From assembly GCF_023612095.1 (NCBI RefSeq), contig NZ_CP086235.1:2491501-2555500 (forward strand): DNA of 64,000 bases, read 5' to 3'. This DNA is from Cytobacillus firmus (GTDB lineage Bacteria > Bacillota > Bacilli > Bacillales > Cytobacillaceae). Position 1 is the first letter of the stretch, and the number at the start of each line of letters is the position of its first letter. Under the pieces are notes generated by a model. It was not told the origin of the DNA. It was given only the letters and a program-made list of their open reading frames with translations, and did no database searches. The position numbers and the translations under genes were made by a program. Shown here piece after piece: positions 61,836 through 64,000 of the stretch.

Positions 61836-62738
61836 ATGAAAAAATTCTTAATGCTCCTGACTATCTTCTCAATAATGCTTCTGTCAGCCTGCAGCGGAAA
61901 TGAAACAGATAACACAGATAAAAATGGAAAAGATCAATCGAAAGAAAAGTTCACTATTGGGGTCATCCCTGTTCAAACAGAGGGATCGATGGAAGCTGCC
62001 ATGGAGAAACTGCAGTCAACCTTATCTGAAAAACTCGATCGGGAAGTAGCTGTCGAAGTTTATCCGGATTACAACGGGGTAGTGGAAGCCATGAACTACG
62101 ATAAAATTGATATGGCCTATTTCGGCCCGTTAACATATGTTGTGGCCCATGAAAAGAGCGGAGCAAAAGCCATCATTACACAGCTGATTGATGGAGAGCC
62201 ATTCTATTATTCCTATATCATCACCCACAAGGACAATCCATGGAACTCACTTGAAGATTTACTGAAAAACAGCAGTGATTCTGACTTTGCTTTCGGTGAT
62301 ATCAATTCAACTTCAGGATCCCTTATCCCATCCATAGAATTAAAGGACCGTGAAGTTTACCAATCAGAGGATGAACACAGCTTTAAATCCGTCCGATTCA
62401 CGGGTTCACATGATGCCACTGCATTAGCTGTTCAAAATAAACAGGTGGATGCCGGTGCGATCGACAGCGCCATTTATAATCAATTAGTGGAATCAGGAAA
62501 AGTAGATGGAGAGCAGATTAAAACGATCTGGAAATCAGAAAAGCTTTTCCAGTACCCTTGGGCTGTTCATGAAAACACCGATGAAGAAACAATTAAAGCA
62601 TTGAAGGAAGCTTTTCTGGCGATTAAAGATCCCGAAATTCTGGATGCATTCGGTGCAAGCGGATTTACTGAGGCAAGTAACGAAGATTACGAAAGCATCC
62701 GTCAGGCTGCCCTAAAAGAGGGACTTATTAAAGAATAG
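61836..62738 (+). CDS. phnD: PhnD-like ABC transporter substrate-binding lipoprotein
   Basis: 300 residues. Lipoprotein signal with lipobox LSAC (Cys20), then a PhnD/PstS-like two-lobe domain: FTIGVIPVQTEGSMEAAMEK, VYPDYNGVVEAMNYDKIDMAYFGP, SGSLIPS and FTGSHDATALAVQNKQVDAG. These are the marks of phosphonate/phosphite (type PhnD) binding proteins. It delivers an oxyanion or phosphonate to the PhnE/PhnC importer encoded next. AAGGAAGTG precedes the ATG. A terminator separates it from selD, but the next two genes are closely spaced. Confidence 0.87.
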   Translation: MKKFLMLLTIFSIMLLSACSGNETDNTDKNGKDQSKEKFTIGVIPVQTEGSMEAAMEKLQSTLSEKLDREVAVEVYPDYNGVVEAMNYDKIDMAYFGPLTYVVAHEKSGAKAIITQLIDGEPFYYSYIITHKDNPWNSLEDLLKNSSDSDFAFGDINSTSGSLIPSIELKDREVYQSEDEHSFKSVRFTGSHDATALAVQNKQVDAGAIDSAIYNQLVESGKVDGEQIKTIWKSEKLFQYPWAVHENTDEETIKALKEAFLAIKDPEILDAFGASGFTEASNEDYESIRQAALKEGLIKE

Positions 62739-62749
62739 GGCTGATAAGA

Positions 62750-63505
62750 TTGTGGTTTAAAAAACGCAGCATATTAACATATACCGTATTGGCTTTATTT
62801 ATTTTTCTAAGCATGAAGCTGACAGAATTCGACTTAGCGAAATTCAGAGACTTCCGCAACATGATTGATTTCCTGTCCCATTGGTTCCCGATGAATTTTT
62901 CTCTCCTTCCAAGGATACTGGAAGGCAGTCTGGAAACCTTGGCCATGGCATTTCTGGGAAGCTTCTTCGGGCTTATTATCGGTCTTCCGTTAAGCTTTAT
63001 GGCCGCGAAAAACACTTCCGGCTCAAAGTTTGTTTACCATATAACCCGAGTCGGCCTCAGCTTTGTCCGATCCATTCCTGAAATTGTTTTTGGTTTGATT
63101 CTTTTGACAGCTCTTGGGCTTGGTCCTTTTCCGGCTGTCCTGGCCATTATGTTTCATAATATTGGGGTTCTGGGAAAACTGATCTCAGAACTCATTGAAG
63201 CATCCGATCCCGGCCCTCAGGAGGCCATGAAAGCAGTTGGGGCAAAGAGCTGGTTTGCTTCCCTGTTCAGCATTCTGCCTCAAATATGGCCAAATGTATT
63301 ATCAAATTACTTCTACCGGTTTGAGGTTGCCATAAGGACTTCCCTTATCTTAGGCTTCATTGGCGGGGGAGGAATTGGCCAAAGACTTTTTAATGATTTT
63401 AAAACCTTCCAATACAATTCAGTTTCGCTCGATGTCCTGGTGATTATGATCATCGTGATTCTAGTGGACCTTTTTGGAAGCTATGTCAGGAACCGAGTGA
63501 TATAA
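62750..63505 (+). CDS. phnE: PhnE-like ABC transporter permease
   Basis: 251 residues with about six membrane helices and the EAA-type loop EASDPGPQEAMKAVGAKSWF, followed by ILPQIWPNVLSNYFYRFEVA. RSIPEIVFGLIL and GFIGGGGIGQRL are typical of PhnE permeases. Only one permease is present so far, so it probably forms a homodimer. Start TTG 62750, 11 bases after phnD. The phnC gene follows 12 bp after its stop. Confidence 0.87.
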   Translation: MWFKKRSILTYTVLALFIFLSMKLTEFDLAKFRDFRNMIDFLSHWFPMNFSLLPRILEGSLETLAMAFLGSFFGLIIGLPLSFMAAKNTSGSKFVYHITRVGLSFVRSIPEIVFGLILLTALGLGPFPAVLAIMFHNIGVLGKLISELIEASDPGPQEAMKAVGAKSWFASLFSILPQIWPNVLSNYFYRFEVAIRTSLILGFIGGGGIGQRLFNDFKTFQYNSVSLDVLVIMIIVILVDLFGSYVRNRVI

Positions 63506-63517
63506 AGGAGGCCGGAA

Positions 63518-64000
63518 ATGCTTGAGATTCGAAATATAACTGTCCGTTATCCCGGCATGAAGCATCATGCGCTTAATTCAATAAATCTGACGATACACCC
63601 TGGAGACTTTGTTTGCGTGCTGGGTAAAAGCGGTGCCGGAAAATCCACGCTGATCCGCTGTCTAAATGGCCTGCAGCCCCCTTCATCAGGGGAAATCATC
63701 TGGGATGGCCATTCCTTTTCTGCACTTAGTGATGAACAGCTTCGGAAAATCCGCAGGGAGATGGGCATGATCTTTCAGCATTTTAATTTAGTTCCGCGAT
63801 TGACTGTCCTGCAAAATGTTCTGACAGGCATGTTCGGCTACAGGAGCAGTTTTAAGAACCTGATTGGCTGGTTTACAGAGGAAGAAAAGAGTCAGGCTAA
63901 ACAAGTCATTGCAGAGGTGGGCTTAACCGACTTTGCGGGCCGCAGGGTTGAGCATCTTAGCGGAGGGCAGAAACAGAGAGTCGGCATTGCAAGGGCTCTC
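63518..64000 (+). CDS. phnC: PhnC-like ABC transporter ATPase (3' truncated by window end)
   Basis: 161 residues visible, running off the right edge without a stop. Walker A GKSGAGKSTLIR, Q-loop GMIFQQFNLVPRLTV and the signature LSGGQKQRVGIARAL are complete; Walker B lies beyond the window. LIRCLNGLQPPSSGEI and NVLTGMFGYRSS with an inserted segment are typical of PhnC. ATG 63518 follows AAAGGAGGCC. It energises the PhnD-PhnE importer. The gene order D-E-C differs from the common phnC-D-E order. Confidence 0.9.
   Translation, partial: MLEIRNITVRYPGMKHHALNSINLTIHPGDFVCVLGKSGAGKSTLIRCLNGLQPPSSGEIIWDGHSFSALSDEQLRKIRREMGMIFQHFNLVPRLTVLQNVLTGMFGYRSSFKNLIGWFTEEEKSQAKQVIAEVGLTDFAGRRVEHLSGGQKQRVGIARAL

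Overview
The window reads as chromosomal DNA of an endospore-forming, low-to-moderate-GC Gram-positive bacterium of the Bacillaceae (Bacillus/Cytobacillus-like). Spore and sporulation families are common (YuzL, YjcZ, DacF-like and GH18/LysM cortex or coat hydrolases, SplA, a class A PBP resembling PBP2d). Shine-Dalgarno sequences are strong (AGGAGG type), TTG and GTG starts are frequent, and many genes are single units separated by bidirectional terminators. There is no prophage, IS transposase, CRISPR array, rRNA or tRNA that I can see. About 69 genes are supported, one of them cut by each end of the window.

Layout: 1-5 kb holds an NrnB-like nanoRNase, a DacF-like carboxypeptidase, small spore-type proteins and an ABC-F ATPase. 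5-13 kb holds two tandem MaoC-fold proteins with an Ntn-type acylase, an SCO copper chaperone, the aldehyde dehydrogenase DhaS and a CNT nucleoside permease. 13-26 kb holds many small Bacillus families, a first oligoendopeptidase F, a dual-PAS histidine kinase, a YocH-type wall hydrolase behind a WalR-type site, an aldo/keto reductase, an exonuclease and two TerD proteins. 26-35 kb holds a YaaH/SleL-type GH18, an SF1 helicase, a candidate antisense-oriented ncRNA, a class A PBP, an HD protein and MtnX-like and PpiB proteins. 35-41 kb holds a DNA repair and turnover neighbourhood: Mug, an intracellular subtilisin overlapping a leaderless endonuclease I, and an alkyltransferase-like protein, followed by DacC and YceI. 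41-51 kb holds a Suv3-like helicase, a DEAD-box helicase and the membrane-fluidity operon des-desK-desR. 51-59 kb holds a BCAA aminotransferase with a structured leader, a broken patatin gene, a GH18 hydrolase, a hemerythrin/PAS protein and a second oligoendopeptidase F. 59-64 kb holds a GT4 glycosyltransferase, a selenocysteine-containing SelD and a PhnDEC-type ABC importer.

The most interesting region is the right end. selD has an in-frame UGA at the catalytic Cys position followed by a SECIS-like hairpin, so the organism should decode selenocysteine. The gene directly upstream, in the same apparent operon, is a GT4 glycosyltransferase. That pairing resembles SenB-SenC of selenosugar/selenoneine biosynthesis, so the locus may make a selenium-containing small molecule. 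A PhnDEC-type importer follows. A second candidate system is the translationally coupled intracellular protease and cytoplasmic nuclease pair at 36.1-37.9 kb.

Two genes 2.5 kb apart (desR and the patatin gene) carry single-base homopolymer indels. These are either real lesions or assembly errors. Two copies of a roughly 285-bp MITE-like repeat lie directly upstream of the two pepF paralogues.
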